This document shows, in pieces, positions 51,253 to 60,228 of a stretch of 64,000 nt of DNA (position 1 is the stretch's first letter; the number at the start of each line of letters is the position of its first letter). The position numbers and the translations under genes were made by a program. The stretch covers positions 62,001 through 126,000 of the forward strand of contig NZ_JBQKGW010000006.1 in assembly GCF_052118625.1 (NCBI RefSeq). The letters are read 5' to 3'. The notes beneath the pieces were generated by a model. It was given only the letters and a program-made list of their open reading frames with translations, had not been told where the DNA came from and made no database searches. This DNA comes from Porcincola sp945869225. GTDB taxonomy: Bacteria > Bacillota > Clostridia > Lachnospirales > Lachnospiraceae.

Positions 51253-52985
51253 CTTTCTTCCTCCCTCTGCATTCTCTCATATCCAATGAACCGGTTGACA
51301 AACTCATCCGGTTCAAGAATTCCGCACTTGCCTGCCAGATCATAGAGGGACGTTTTCTTGAGGCAGGCTTTGTCCGCCGTCACTTCGTCCGTGAGAATCC
51401 TTGCCGGTGTATCGTCAGCAAGAAGTCTGCCTTCGGCAAGTACGACAGCACGGTCCGTATATTCCAGCATCAGGTGCATATCATGTGTGATCATAAGAAT
51501 CGTCAGTCCCATATCCGTATTGAGTTTTTTCAGGAACTCCATGATCTCTGTATAATGACGGAAGTCCTGACCGGCGGTCGGTTCATCGAGGATCAGGATC
51601 TCCGGATCCATAACCAGGATCGATGCAATCGAGACGCGCTTCTTCTGCCCGAAGCTGAGCGCAGAAACCGGCCAGTTCCGCATCGGGTACAGGCCGCAGA
51701 TCGTCAGAACACGGTTTACCCGCTCTGTGATCTCCTCCTGCGAAACGCCGCGCACTGCCAGTCCCAGTCCGACCTCCTCTGAAATCATCGGCTTTGAGAT
51801 CATCTGATTCGGTGACTGCATCACCATTCCGATCTTCTCTCCCCTCTCTTTGATGGAAAGCGGCGCAATGTCCTCTCCATTCAGAAGGATCCTGCCCTTT
51901 TCAGGAGTGAGAAAACCGCAGACAAGTGAGGAGAGCGTCGACTTCCCCGCTCCGTTTTTGCCGACAACAGCCATCATCTCTCCCTTCCGGACAGAAAAGC
52001 TGATGTCTGAAAGAACCGGTTCGCCCTGCTGATAGGAATAAGAGATATGTTCGATCTGCAGTGCATACGGATTACTGTTTTCTTTCTGGGGAATCTTCGT
52101 CTCCTCGAACCAGCGGCGGACCTTCTGCCTGTACGGTTCGATGTTCATCGATTCAATGTGCTGGGGATGATCCTCCGGACGAATCCTGCATCCTGCATGT
52201 TTGATCGCCGTCACATAGAGTGGTTCACGAACACCTGTCTCTGCGAGAATATCGCTGCAGAGAAGCTCGTCCGACGTCTCGTCTGCAATAATCTTTCCAT
52301 CACTCATAACCACAATCCGATCCACATCCCGGTAAAGCACATCCTCCAGACGATGTTCAATGATGATCACCGTCTTATCCTGCTCTCTGCAGATGCGGTC
52401 GATCAGATCGACGGTCGTCTTCCCCGTTGCCGGATCAAGATTCGCAAGCGGCTCATCAAACAGAAGAATCTCCACATCGTCAACCAGAACACCGCCCATC
52501 GAGACGCGCTGCTTCTGACCGCCTGACAGCTCGGACGGAGCGTGCTTTAAAAAACGTTCCATCCCGACGATGTGCGCCACCTCATCCACCTTCCGGAACA
52601 GTTCCTCCTGCGGCTGGTTGTCATTCTCAAGAGAAAATGCAAGATCCTCCGCGACTGTCAGTCCGATAAACTGACCGTCCGTATCCTGGAGCACCGTCCC
52701 GACATGCTTCGACATGCCGAAAATACCTGCATCCTCCGGAGACAATCCGCATACGGAAAGCTTCCCGGACATCTCACCAGGCAAAGCTTCCGGTATCAGG
52801 CCGTTGATACAGTGTACAATGGTGGATTTTCCGCAGCCGGAAGGTCCTGTTATGAGTATCTTCTCCCCTTTTCTGACCTTCAGATTGATGTGCTGAAGGG
52901 TCGGCTCCTGCTGCGCCCGGTATTTGAATGAAAAATCCGAGAATTCAATGATGGGTAAACCGGTATCAGATTGCGAATTTTGCAT
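51249..52985 (-). CDS. ECF transporter fused double ATPase
   Basis: A 578-residue protein with two ABC domains in one chain (EcfA-A' fusion). The first domain has GPSGCGKST at 47-55 and LSGGQKQR with LLFDEPLANLD. The second (from about 310) has GKNGAGKST and LSFGQKKR with LILDEPTAG. The ATG at 52985 has AGGA 11 bases upstream; a TTG 10 codons earlier is less likely. This dual ATPase next to a T gene and a UPF0397-type S gene is a known ECF arrangement with unknown vitamin-like substrate. Confidence 0.92.
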   Translation of the reverse strand: MQNSQSDTGLPIIEFSDFSFKYRAQQEPTLQHINLKVRKGEKILITGPSGCGKSTIVHCINGLIPEALPGEMSGKLSVCGLSPEDAGIFGMSKHVGTVLQDTDGQFIGLTVAEDLAFSLENDNQPQEELFRKVDEVAHIVGMERFLKHAPSELSGGQKQRVSMGGVLVDDVEILLFDEPLANLDPATGKTTVDLIDRICREQDKTVIIIEHRLEDVLYRDVDRIVVMSDGKIIADETSDELLCSDILAETGVREPLYVTAIKHAGCRIRPEDHPQHIESMNIEPYRQKVRRWFEETKIPQKENSNPYALQIEHISYSYQQGEPVLSDISFSVRKGEMMAVVGKNGAGKSTLSSLVCGFLTPEKGRILLNGEDIAPLSIKERGEKIGMVMQSPNQMISKPMISEEVGLGLAVRGVSQEEITERVNRVLTICGLYPMRNWPVSALSFGQKKRVSIASILVMDPEILILDEPTAGQDFRHYTEIMEFLKKLNTDMGLTILMITHDMHLMLEYTDRAVVLAEGRLLADDTPARILTDEVTADKACLKKTSLYDLAGKCGILEPDEFVNRFIGYERMQREEER

Positions 52986-53052
52986 TGATATTATTCCTGC
53001 TTTCTCCTGTTTCAATCCTCAAGCATACGGCAGAAATGCTGCCGCAATCTGG

Positions 53053-53061
53053 ATTATACCA
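53053..53061 (-). promoter_or_regulatory. Extended -10 promoter of the ECF A-T genes
   Basis: On the minus strand TGGTATAAT, a perfect extended -10; the -35 is poor. Confidence 0.5.
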
Positions 53062-53152
53062 GATACTGACACAGCCCGGCGGCTGATGTTCTCTTTTTCC
53101 AGGCAGGAAGCTGTACAGCTCTGTTTGTTTCTGATCGATTCCATATTCATAT

Positions 53153-53181
53153 TTGAAGATATATCAGGTTAATGTTATAGT
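53153..53181 (+). promoter_or_regulatory. Promoter of the ECF S gene
   Basis: TTGAAG (53153-53158), 17 bases, TATAGT (53176-53181). Confidence 0.6.
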
Positions 53182-53238
53182 ACAAGCTGTCAGTTTTGTT
53201 TCAGTTTCGTTACAGATACTGAGAGGAGGAGATTGAGT

Positions 53239-53808
53239 ATGGCAGACAGAGAGAAAAAGAGAAATAAGATCAGCATCAAGAATGTGGTCGCCTGCGGTAT
53301 TGGAACTGCTTTGTTCGTGGTTCTGACAGAGGTGCAGATTCCGATCGGAATTCCAAACACTTCCCTTCAGCCAAGAATGGCGGTTCTTGCATTCCTGTCC
53401 GCAATCTTCGGACCGGCAACAGGTGCGGTCATCGGCCTGCTGGGACATGCGCTGGGTGACGCGCTCTACTACGGATCGGTCTGGTGGAGCTGGGTGTTTC
53501 CGGAAGCCGTTGTCGGAATCGCAATTGGCGCATTTGCCAGAAAGTTCGCTGTAAGCGATGGCGGCTTCACGAAGGGGAAGATGGTTCTGTTCAATATCGT
53601 GCAGGTAATTGCCAATGCCGTTGCATGGATCATTGTCGCACCGGTGCTCGACATCGCTGTATACGCTGAACCGGCGACAAAAGTATTCCTGCAGGGCGCA
53701 TTTGCATTCCTTGGAAACATCATCATCATCGGTGTTCTCGGAACGCTGCTTCTGGCAACCTACTCAAAGATCGCCGGAAAGTCTTCCAGCCTGAAGAAAG
53801 AAGATTGA
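53239..53808 (+). CDS. ECF transporter S component, UPF0397 type
   Basis: A 189-residue membrane protein with five or six helices. GAGGAGGAG precedes the ATG. The body has VVACGIGTALFVVL, LAFLSAIFGPATGAVIGLLG then HALGD, and WWSWVFPEAVVGIAIG, the pattern of UPF0397 substrate-binding subunits. These pair with a dual ATPase and T protein; the substrate is not established (vitamin-like compounds are suspected). Here the S gene is divergent from the A-T pair and has its own promoter and terminator, so S level can be set separately. Confidence 0.88.
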   Translation: MADREKKRNKISIKNVVACGIGTALFVVLTEVQIPIGIPNTSLQPRMAVLAFLSAIFGPATGAVIGLLGHALGDALYYGSVWWSWVFPEAVVGIAIGAFARKFAVSDGGFTKGKMVLFNIVQVIANAVAWIIVAPVLDIAVYAEPATKVFLQGAFAFLGNIIIIGVLGTLLLATYSKIAGKSSSLKKED

Positions 53809-53845
53809 TCTCAGGCTGAAAACAGTTTGATTCTTCACAATATCA

Positions 53846-53892
53846 AAGAGCCGGAGCCATCTGTATTGACAGAAGGCCCCGGCTCTGTTTTG
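53846..53892 (+). terminator. Terminator of the ECF S gene
   Basis: AGAGCCGG (53847-53854) pairs with CCGGCTCT (53879-53886), with a further GCC/GGC pair inside, followed by GTTTTG. The loop contains TTGACA (53866-53871), which could be the -35 of the next gene. Confidence 0.65.
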
Positions 53893-53936
53893 ATATTCTC
53901 ATGACAGCAACCAAACAGTATGGACAGAATAAAGAC

Positions 53937-54509
53937 ATGAACCTTGACGAAATCACAAGCCAGATCATGGCCGATGCGCGAAACCGCTCTTACACAGAAC
54001 GAGGCATTCCTCCAATCTTCCAGATTCATGAGAAGGCAAGGATTCTTCTCATCGGGCAGGCGCCGGGGAAAAAGGTGGAACAGAGCCTCATTCCATTTCA
54101 CGACCAGTCAGGAAACACACTGATGCAATGGATGGGCATCGATCCGGAGACCTTCTACTCAGATCAGATTGCGATCATGCCCATGGATTTTTACTATCCG
54201 GGAAAAGGAAAGACAGGTGATCTGCCGCCCAGAGCTTTCATGGCGCAGGAGTATCACGAAAAGCTGCTCCGGCTGATGCCAGACATACAGGTCACCATTC
54301 TGATCGGAAGGTATTCCATCCGGTATTATCTGGGAAAATGTGCGAAGCGGAACCTGACGGAGACTGTTCGGAACTATGCAGAATATCTGCCGCACTTCTT
54401 TCCAATTGTGCATCCGAGTCCTCTGAACATTCGCTGGCAGAAAAACAATCCCTGGTTCTACGCGGAAGTAGTCCCGGAGCTTCAGAAAATCGTGGGCAGA
54501 ATATTATGA
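53937..54509 (+). CDS. Uracil-DNA glycosylase superfamily protein
   Basis: A 190-residue base-excision-repair-type glycosylase. The N-terminal motif is ILLIGQAPGKKVEQSLIPF, the ligand-loop region RIGDQ-like FHDQSGNTL, and the C-terminal motif is HPSPLNIRWQ, both typical of the UDG superfamily. Relatives start near MNLDEITSQIM, so I take the ATG at 53937; a frame-open ATG at 53901 gives 12 more residues. Neither has a good ribosome site. The stop overlaps the start of the nitroreductase remnant (ATGA). Confidence 0.8.
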   Translation: MNLDEITSQIMADARNRSYTERGIPPIFQIHEKARILLIGQAPGKKVEQSLIPFHDQSGNTLMQWMGIDPETFYSDQIAIMPMDFYYPGKGKTGDLPPRAFMAQEYHEKLLRLMPDIQVTILIGRYSIRYYLGKCAKRNLTETVRNYAEYLPHFFPIVHPSPLNIRWQKNNPWFYAEVVPELQKIVGRIL

Positions 54510-54694
54510 ACGAAACACTTCAGCAACTCTATGAGAGGAAATCGACCCGTGCCTTTGATGACCGGGAGCTGACGCCGGAACAAATCCATACGATACTGGA
54601 AGCTTCCACCATGGCACCAACCGCCGGCAACCAGCAATTATATACCATTCTGCATGTAACCGATATGCAAACGTCAACAAACAAATTCAGCTGA
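54506..54694 (+). pseudogene. Nitroreductase family N-terminal remnant
   Basis: The 62-codon frame begins MNETLQQLYERKSTRAFDDR and continues to APTAGNQQLYTILHV, the clear start of an FMN nitroreductase (flavin-binding R-K-S-x-R motif near residue 12). It then goes off-family and stops. A complete enzyme has about 170-220 residues; no continuation is found in any frame before azlD. It is coupled to the glycosylase stop, so the original gene was the second cistron. I infer a deletion between here and azlD. Confidence 0.8.
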
Positions 54695-54793
54695 CAGGCA
54701 CATCATATTCAGGCCTTTCCTCTCTTGTGAAAGTATCATGGCAATTGTGAGCCAGACCGCTGAACAGACTGTCAGCATGCATGCAGCGGAGCA

Positions 54794-55108
54794 TCATACA
54801 AGAATCTGCACGATCAGAACCGCGATGGATGCGGCGGCTGCCGATAAAAAGAGGTTTGAGGAAAACCAGGCGGTCAGTCCGGCAAAAACGAGTGCGGCAA
54901 TTCCAGCGAGCGGGTTCGATGTGACCGAAAAAATCGCCGGCACCGTCATGACCGACAGCGTTGCGTACGGAATATAGTATAGAAATGAGCGCACAAACCG
55001 GTTTTGGATTGGTTTCCGGATCAGTGTCAGCGGCAGCACCCGGAGAGCGTAGCTCACTGCCGCCAGTACAAGGATACATTCCCAGATCCTGATTGAATCC
55101 GCTTTCAT
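54794..55108 (-). CDS. azlD: AzlD family transport protein
   Basis: A 104-residue membrane protein with four helices, the small partner of AzlC in export of branched-chain amino acids or analogues. The start KADSIRIWECILVLAAVSYA and the RVLPLTLIRKPI motif are typical. It starts 30 bases after the azlC stop in the same direction. Confidence 0.88.
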   Translation of the reverse strand: MKADSIRIWECILVLAAVSYALRVLPLTLIRKPIQNRFVRSFLYYIPYATLSVMTVPAIFSVTSNPLAGIAALVFAGLTAWFSSNLFLSAAAASIAVLIVQILV

Positions 55109-55138
55109 CGTCTGCCTCCCGTGTCTTATGCTGTCTGA

Positions 55139-55978
55139 TTATGCCGCGCCAGCAGTCTTTCTGGCTGCAAGCGTTTCCTGTAATGGCTTCTTCTGTTCTG
55201 ACTTCTCCTGCTCCGTCTTCTTTCCGGCTGTTTTCTCCTGCACGATCTCCGCTCCTGTTGTCTCCTCTTCCCGAACCGGTTTTATGACGGCCGCGGCGGC
55301 GGAAATCACAAGGGTCAGCAGAATGACACGCATATTCCCGGATATCTGATTCAGGACAGGCGCTGCAGCAAAAAAGCTGCTCAACCCGAACCCGCTCAGA
55401 ACCACCATCAGCGTCGCCCTGTCCTTTCGCCCGCGCGGCAGAATCACAGCCAGGAACATGCCGAAGATCGAGGCGCTCAGAGCAGAGACGACATCAGGCG
55501 GAAAAACATTTCCGGCAATGACGCCTCCCACAGTACCGGCCGCCCAGCAGCTGAGGGCAGTGACATCTGCGCCATAGAGATAAGAGGGCTGTACATATCC
55601 ATTGCGGGAGACGCCAAGCCCGAAGAGCTCATCCGTGACGCCCCACGCCAGGACAAGCCGCTGCAGGATGCCGACATCGGGACTCAGCTTCTGGCTGAGC
55701 GCGCAGCTCATCAGCAGATAACGCGCATTTGTGATGAGAATCAGAACTGCCAGCGCCGCAAGCGATGTTCCTTCAGCAATCGCCGAGATCCCGGCATATT
55801 CTCCGGCGGACGCATTGTTCAGAAAGCTGAGGAAGAACCCCTGAACCGATGTCATGCCAATCATGTGCGCGGCAATCCCAAGCGAAAATGAAACAGCGAA
55901 ATATCCCAGCGCAATCGGGACGGCGTCGCGCACGCCTTCCGAAAACTCCCTGCGCCATCCTGCCTGTCCCGGCATCAT
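55139..55978 (-). CDS. azlC: AzlC family transport protein
   Basis: A 279-residue inner-membrane permease, large partner of AzlD. The ATG pair at 55978 follows GGGAGGAAGAA; an ATG at 55993 with GGGAG before it is a close alternative. The family core reads FSEGVRDAVPIALGYFAVSF, then LNNASAGEYAG and ITNARYLLMSCALSQ. The last 45 residues (after IKPVREEE) are a highly charged Glu/Lys/Thr/Ala tail that the family lacks. The pair is divergent from a LysR-type gene that probably controls it. Confidence 0.9.
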   Translation of the reverse strand: MMPGQAGWRREFSEGVRDAVPIALGYFAVSFSLGIAAHMIGMTSVQGFFLSFLNNASAGEYAGISAIAEGTSLAALAVLILITNARYLLMSCALSQKLSPDVGILQRLVLAWGVTDELFGLGVSRNGYVQPSYLYGADVTALSCWAAGTVGGVIAGNVFPPDVVSALSASIFGMFLAVILPRGRKDRATLMVVLSGFGLSSFFAAAPVLNQISGNMRVILLTLVISAAAAVIKPVREEETTGAEIVQEKTAGKKTEQEKSEQKKPLQETLAARKTAGAA

Positions 55979-56146
55979 TTCTTCCTCCCTCATGTACGCT
56001 CCCATCTTTTTCCATCATCCCTTACATCTGTAATTCGATGGACAGCTGTCCATTCTGTCCATCCAGCCTCCATTGAGACGCCGTCCCGATGCTTCTTCGA
56101 TCCGGTTCCCCGCTTTTTCTTCTTCAATGAAATTGTAGTACAGGAA

Positions 56147-56190
56147 TTGTGATTTGAAAAATTGATGATTATAATAGAAGTATCATTAAT
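56147..56190 (+). promoter_or_regulatory. LysR promoter with overlapping dyad
   Basis: TTGTGA (56147-56152), 17 bases, TATAAT (56170-56175) form the lysR promoter. ATTGATGAT (56161-56169) and ATCATTAAT (56182-56190) form a near-perfect dyad over the -10, suited to LysR-type autoregulation and to control of azlCD. Confidence 0.55.
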
Positions 56191-56224
56191 TTCGATTCTG
56201 TATTACCAGAACAGAGGTACAAGT

Positions 56225-57115
56225 ATGCTGTCGAAATATGGCATTCTCTGCGAGGTCATCGCGGAGGGCAGCTTCACAAAAGCTGCAGAGCGCTTCGGCT
56301 ATGCGCAGAGTTCCATCAGTGCTTCCGTTAAATCGCTGGAGGAAGAACTCTCCACCAGCCTGATTGACCGGCGGCGTCACAACATTACATGGACCGAAGA
56401 CGGGAAGGCATACGCACCGTATATCACAGCCATCTACGCGGCCGAGCAGGCGCTCGCCCGCAAAAACAAAGAGATGCAGGGGCTGAGCGGACAGGTGATC
56501 CGGATCGGAACCTTCACCAGCGTGAGCCGCGACATTCTTCCGCCGCTCATGCAGACCTTCCGGAATGCCTATCCCGGCGTATCCTTCGAGCTCCACCAGG
56601 GAGACTATGACGAGATTCATGACTGGCTGGAATCCGGACAGATCGACCTCGGCTTCATGGCAGAAGTCATGGTTGGAAATCTGCCGCATGATTATCTCTA
56701 TGAAGACCGGATGCTGGCAGTGCTCCCGCCTCAGCATCCACTCGCTGCAAGGGAAGTGGTATCGCTCCGCGATCTGGAGCGGGAACCTTTCATCCTGCTT
56801 GACGAAGGCCGCTACAGCACCGTTCTGACAGCCTTCCATGACAAAAACCTGAACCCGCAGATCGCCTACCGGGTCTATGACGATTATTCCATCCTGTCCA
56901 TGGTACGCAGCCAGCTGGGCGTCGCCCTGCTCTTCCACAACGTGATCCGCGGGTTTGACAAGGCTGTCGCCGTCCGGCCGCTGAAGGAACCGGTTCTCAG
57001 GCGCACCTGCCTCGCCTACCGCGATGAGTCCACGCTGCCCTATGCGGCAGCCAGATTCCGGAAATTCATCCGGACAACCCCCGCCATCTCCAGGCAGGAA
57101 ATCCCACGCGGCTGA
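56225..57115 (+). CDS. LysR family transcriptional regulator
   Basis: A 296-residue LTTR; AGAGGT precedes the ATG at 56225. The winged HTH is at residues 1-60 (GSFTKAAERFGYAQSSISAS), followed by the linker helix and an effector-binding domain (about 90-290, with RIGTFTSVSRDILPPLMQTF). It is divergent from azlC-azlD, and a dyad covers its promoter, so azlCD are the likely targets and an amino acid the likely effector. The next gene follows 65 bases on in the same direction and may be read through. Confidence 0.92.
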   Translation: MLSKYGILCEVIAEGSFTKAAERFGYAQSSISASVKSLEEELSTSLIDRRRHNITWTEDGKAYAPYITAIYAAEQALARKNKEMQGLSGQVIRIGTFTSVSRDILPPLMQTFRNAYPGVSFELHQGDYDEIHDWLESGQIDLGFMAEVMVGNLPHDYLYEDRMLAVLPPQHPLAAREVVSLRDLEREPFILLDEGRYSTVLTAFHDKNLNPQIAYRVYDDYSILSMVRSQLGVALLFHNVIRGFDKAVAVRPLKEPVLRRTCLAYRDESTLPYAAARFRKFIRTTPAISRQEIPRG

Positions 57116-57180
57116 CTGCAGGCTGCATCTGACTTCCTGTACCTGTACTCTATTATTGGCTATTCTGATGAGGTTTCTGT

Positions 57181-60129
57181 ATGAGTCAAGAGATCATTTC
57201 CAACCGCCGTCATATCGTCCTCGGTATTCTTGCGCATGTTGATGCCGGGAAGACGACGCTTTCAGAGAGTCTGCTCTACCTGTCCGGCGCCATCCGCAGG
57301 CAGGGCCGTGTCGACCATGGCGATGCCTATCTCGACACTGACAGCATGGAAAAACAGCGCGGCATCACAATCTTCTCGAAACAGGCGCAGCTCTCCCTCC
57401 CGGACTTCGGCGGTCTGGACATCACACTGCTCGATACGCCGGGGCATGCGGATTTTTCCCCGGAAATGGAGCGCACGCTTTCTGTCCTGGACTACGCGGT
57501 TCTGGTCATCAGTGCCCCGGACGGTGTGACCGGACAGGTACAGACCCTCTGGAGACTTCTTGCGCATTACCATATTCCGGTTTTTCTCTTCGTCAACAAG
57601 ATGGATCAGCCGGGAATGGAACCGGACCCTGTCCTTAAGGAGCTGTCCGGCTCTCTGGATGAAGCCTGCATTCCACTTCCGGATACAGATCCTGAGCGCT
57701 TCGACGCTGAGACAGCTGAGACGCTGGCTGTCTGTGACGACAGGCTGCTGGAGCAGTACCTGGAGCAGGGGCAGGCACCATCCACAAGCGAGATTGCTGC
57801 ACTCATCGCCGCCCGGAAGCTGTTTCCTGTCTATTTCGGCTCCGCGCTGAAAAACACCGGTGTGGACGCCCTCCTGAGAGGTCTTTCCCGCTATACCGAA
57901 GAACCGGCGCTGCCAGATACCTTTTCGGCAAAGGTTTTCAAGATATCCAGAGACGCGTCCGGAACCAGGCTGGCCTGGATCCGGGTGCTCGGCGGCACGC
58001 TGCGCGCGAAGATGGAAGTCACCGTTTCCGGGATACAGCGTTCTCTGGACGCACAGTCCGGCAATGGTGCTTCAGCCCCCTACTCGCTAAAGGTTGACCA
58101 GCTTCGTCAGTATTCCGGGGACAGTTACAGTGTCCTGCGTGAGGCTCCGGCCGGACAGATTGTCTGCGCCACCGGACTTGATACCGTCTCAGCCGGACAG
58201 ATTTTGAGAGATGATACAGCAGCCGGGCTTCCGGACAGCTCTCTTGAAGCCGGCGCATCTTCCGGACGGACGGACAGCCTTCCGGAAGATGCAAAGACCG
58301 CCGTGATGCTGTCTGAATCCCTGCAGCACCGCTCGGTATCGGAGCATCTGATCCTGCCAGTCTTTCGGAGCGCGATCCTCCTCACTGATGACACGGACCC
58401 TGTGACAGCCCTGCGCAGCCTGAAGCTTCTCCAGGAAGAGGAGCCGATGCTTGGAATCGAATATGATCCGCGCACAAAACAGATTTCCGCCGAGATCATG
58501 GGGGAGGTCGAGACTGAGATCATCCGGAATCTTTCTGAAAAACGCTTCGGCATGTCCATCTCCTTCGGGCCTCCTTCCGTCGTCTACCGCGAAACAATTG
58601 CTGCCCCAGTCGAAGGCGTCGGCCACTATGAGCCCCTCAGGCACTATGCGGAAGTGCATTTGCTGCTGGAGCCGGCGGAACGTGGAAGCGGCATCTCCTT
58701 CGACACGAACCTAAGCACTGACGCCCTCCCGCTGAACTGGCAGCGGCTTGTTCTGTCCTCCCTCATGAGCATCCATTTCCGGGGTGTCCTGACCGGATCG
58801 GAGATCACCGACCTGCGCATCACGCTGATTGGAGGCAGGGCGTCCGAGAAACACACAGAGGGCGGCGATTTCCGCCAGGCTTCTATCCGCGCACTCCGGC
58901 AGGGTCTGATGTCGGCAGAGAGTATCCTCCTCGAGCCATGGTACCGCTTCGAAGCGGAAATTCCGCAGGATGCCATCGGACGGCTGATGAGCGATATCCA
59001 GCGGATGGATGGCCGTCTGGATCCGGTCAGCGGGGATGGTGTGCGGGCACAGGTAACCGGCTTTGTCCCGGCTTCCGAAACGGGTGATTATGCTGCCGAA
59101 GTACGTGCCTACACACACGGTACCGGACAGATTTCTTTCTCCCTGTCAGGATACGAGCCCTGCAGAAATCCGGAAGATGTCATTCTCAAGACTGCATATG
59201 ACCCGGCATCTGATCTGGAGCAGCCGGCCGATTCGGTCTTCTGCTCGCACGGCGCGGGCGTAACCATTCCGTGGAACGAAGTGCGGCGCTATATGCATGT
59301 CGATACCGGATGGCATCCTGACACGCAGGAGGTTTCAGGCGGCAGCCTTCAGATGGACGGCAGACAGGAAGGCGGCCGGCAGGCCTTCTCCTCCCAGTGG
59401 CGCAGAGCACAGACAGCGGAAAAGAAGTCCTGGCTGCAGCAGCAGCATGACATCAGTGCCGGGGAGGAGGAACTTCGCCGGATCTTTGAACAGACATACA
59501 AAGGCTCCTCCTGGAACACACCGCTCCGCGACCCCGCCAACGACTTTCCGGGTGATTCAGCGGGCCTCTGGAGCCGTGACGGCTCTCTTGAGCGCAGCAC
59601 CGGGCTGCCTGCCGGCAGCAGCAAAGATCAGCCCGATGGACCGGACCGTCCGCACGCTTCACAGCGTCAGGGCACAGACTTCAGGTCTGCCGGTTCTGCC
59701 CGCGAGGATTATCTCCTGGTGGATGGCTACAATATCATCTTCAACTGGCAGGAGCTTCGCGGGCTGGCAGCAGAGAATCTCGATTCCGCAGCTGGAAAGC
59801 TGACCGAAATCCTGTCAGATTTTCAGGGCACACAGAGCGGCCGGCTGATCATTGTGTTCGACGCCTACAAGGTTCACGGCGGAAAACGGCACATCATCCA
59901 TCAGGGCAATGTCGACATCATCTACACAAAGGAGGCGGAAACCGCAGACTCCTACATCATGGAGCTGACACATTCTCTTGCAAAGAAGGGAAACGTGACG
60001 GTTGCTACTGGAGACGGAATCGTCCAGATGATCATTTTCAGTGCAGGTGCACGTCGGATGTCCGCCGGTGAGCTGAAGGATCGCGTGAACGAGGCAAAAA
60101 AGAAGATCCGCGACAGGTACCATGTCTGA
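57181..60129 (+). CDS. TetM/EF-G-like GTPase fused to a YacP/Rae1-like NYN nuclease
   Basis: A 982-residue fusion. Residues 1-690 are a ribosomal-protection-type GTPase: AHVDAGKTT at 18-26, RGITI at 60-64, DTPGH at 85-89, NKMD at 139-142, then EF-G-like domains II-V, ending in a TetM-like tail (GYEPCRNPEDV). A Gly/Ser/Arg-rich linker (about 690-840) leads to a C-terminal NYN (PIN-like) domain (842-982): VDGYNIIFNW, VFDAY, ETADSYI and ATGDG give acidic residues Asp848, Asp894, Asp923 and Asp945. This domain matches YacP/Rae1, an RNase that acts in the ribosomal A site. I infer a factor that binds stalled or drug-bound ribosomes and cuts mRNA there. GAGG precedes the ATG. Confidence 0.88.
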   Translation: MSQEIISNRRHIVLGILAHVDAGKTTLSESLLYLSGAIRRQGRVDHGDAYLDTDSMEKQRGITIFSKQAQLSLPDFGGLDITLLDTPGHADFSPEMERTLSVLDYAVLVISAPDGVTGQVQTLWRLLAHYHIPVFLFVNKMDQPGMEPDPVLKELSGSLDEACIPLPDTDPERFDAETAETLAVCDDRLLEQYLEQGQAPSTSEIAALIAARKLFPVYFGSALKNTGVDALLRGLSRYTEEPALPDTFSAKVFKISRDASGTRLAWIRVLGGTLRAKMEVTVSGIQRSLDAQSGNGASAPYSLKVDQLRQYSGDSYSVLREAPAGQIVCATGLDTVSAGQILRDDTAAGLPDSSLEAGASSGRTDSLPEDAKTAVMLSESLQHRSVSEHLILPVFRSAILLTDDTDPVTALRSLKLLQEEEPMLGIEYDPRTKQISAEIMGEVETEIIRNLSEKRFGMSISFGPPSVVYRETIAAPVEGVGHYEPLRHYAEVHLLLEPAERGSGISFDTNLSTDALPLNWQRLVLSSLMSIHFRGVLTGSEITDLRITLIGGRASEKHTEGGDFRQASIRALRQGLMSAESILLEPWYRFEAEIPQDAIGRLMSDIQRMDGRLDPVSGDGVRAQVTGFVPASETGDYAAEVRAYTHGTGQISFSLSGYEPCRNPEDVILKTAYDPASDLEQPADSVFCSHGAGVTIPWNEVRRYMHVDTGWHPDTQEVSGGSLQMDGRQEGGRQAFSSQWRRAQTAEKKSWLQQQHDISAGEEELRRIFEQTYKGSSWNTPLRDPANDFPGDSAGLWSRDGSLERSTGLPAGSSKDQPDGPDRPHASQRQGTDFRSAGSAREDYLLVDGYNIIFNWQELRGLAAENLDSAAGKLTEILSDFQGTQSGRLIIVFDAYKVHGGKRHIIHQGNVDIIYTKEAETADSYIMELTHSLAKKGNVTVATGDGIVQMIIFSAGARRMSAGELKDRVNEAKKKIRDRYHV

Positions 60130-60228
60130 ACAGACTGCAGTCTGTTGGTTTGCAAACTCTGCCCTGTCTCTGCTGAGAGGTCCCGCTCTTTGAAGCAGTG
60201 CCTCTGTGTGTTCTTTCTGTGAACTTGT

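Noticed and set aside
54687..55079. Minus-strand ORF overlapping azlD
   Set aside because: It is a second frame of azlD without a ribosome site.
57181..60129. Plain tetracycline resistance gene call
   Set aside because: The sequence is divergent from TetM/TetO, carries insertions and a fused NYN domain, and has no mobile context, so resistance cannot be assumed.
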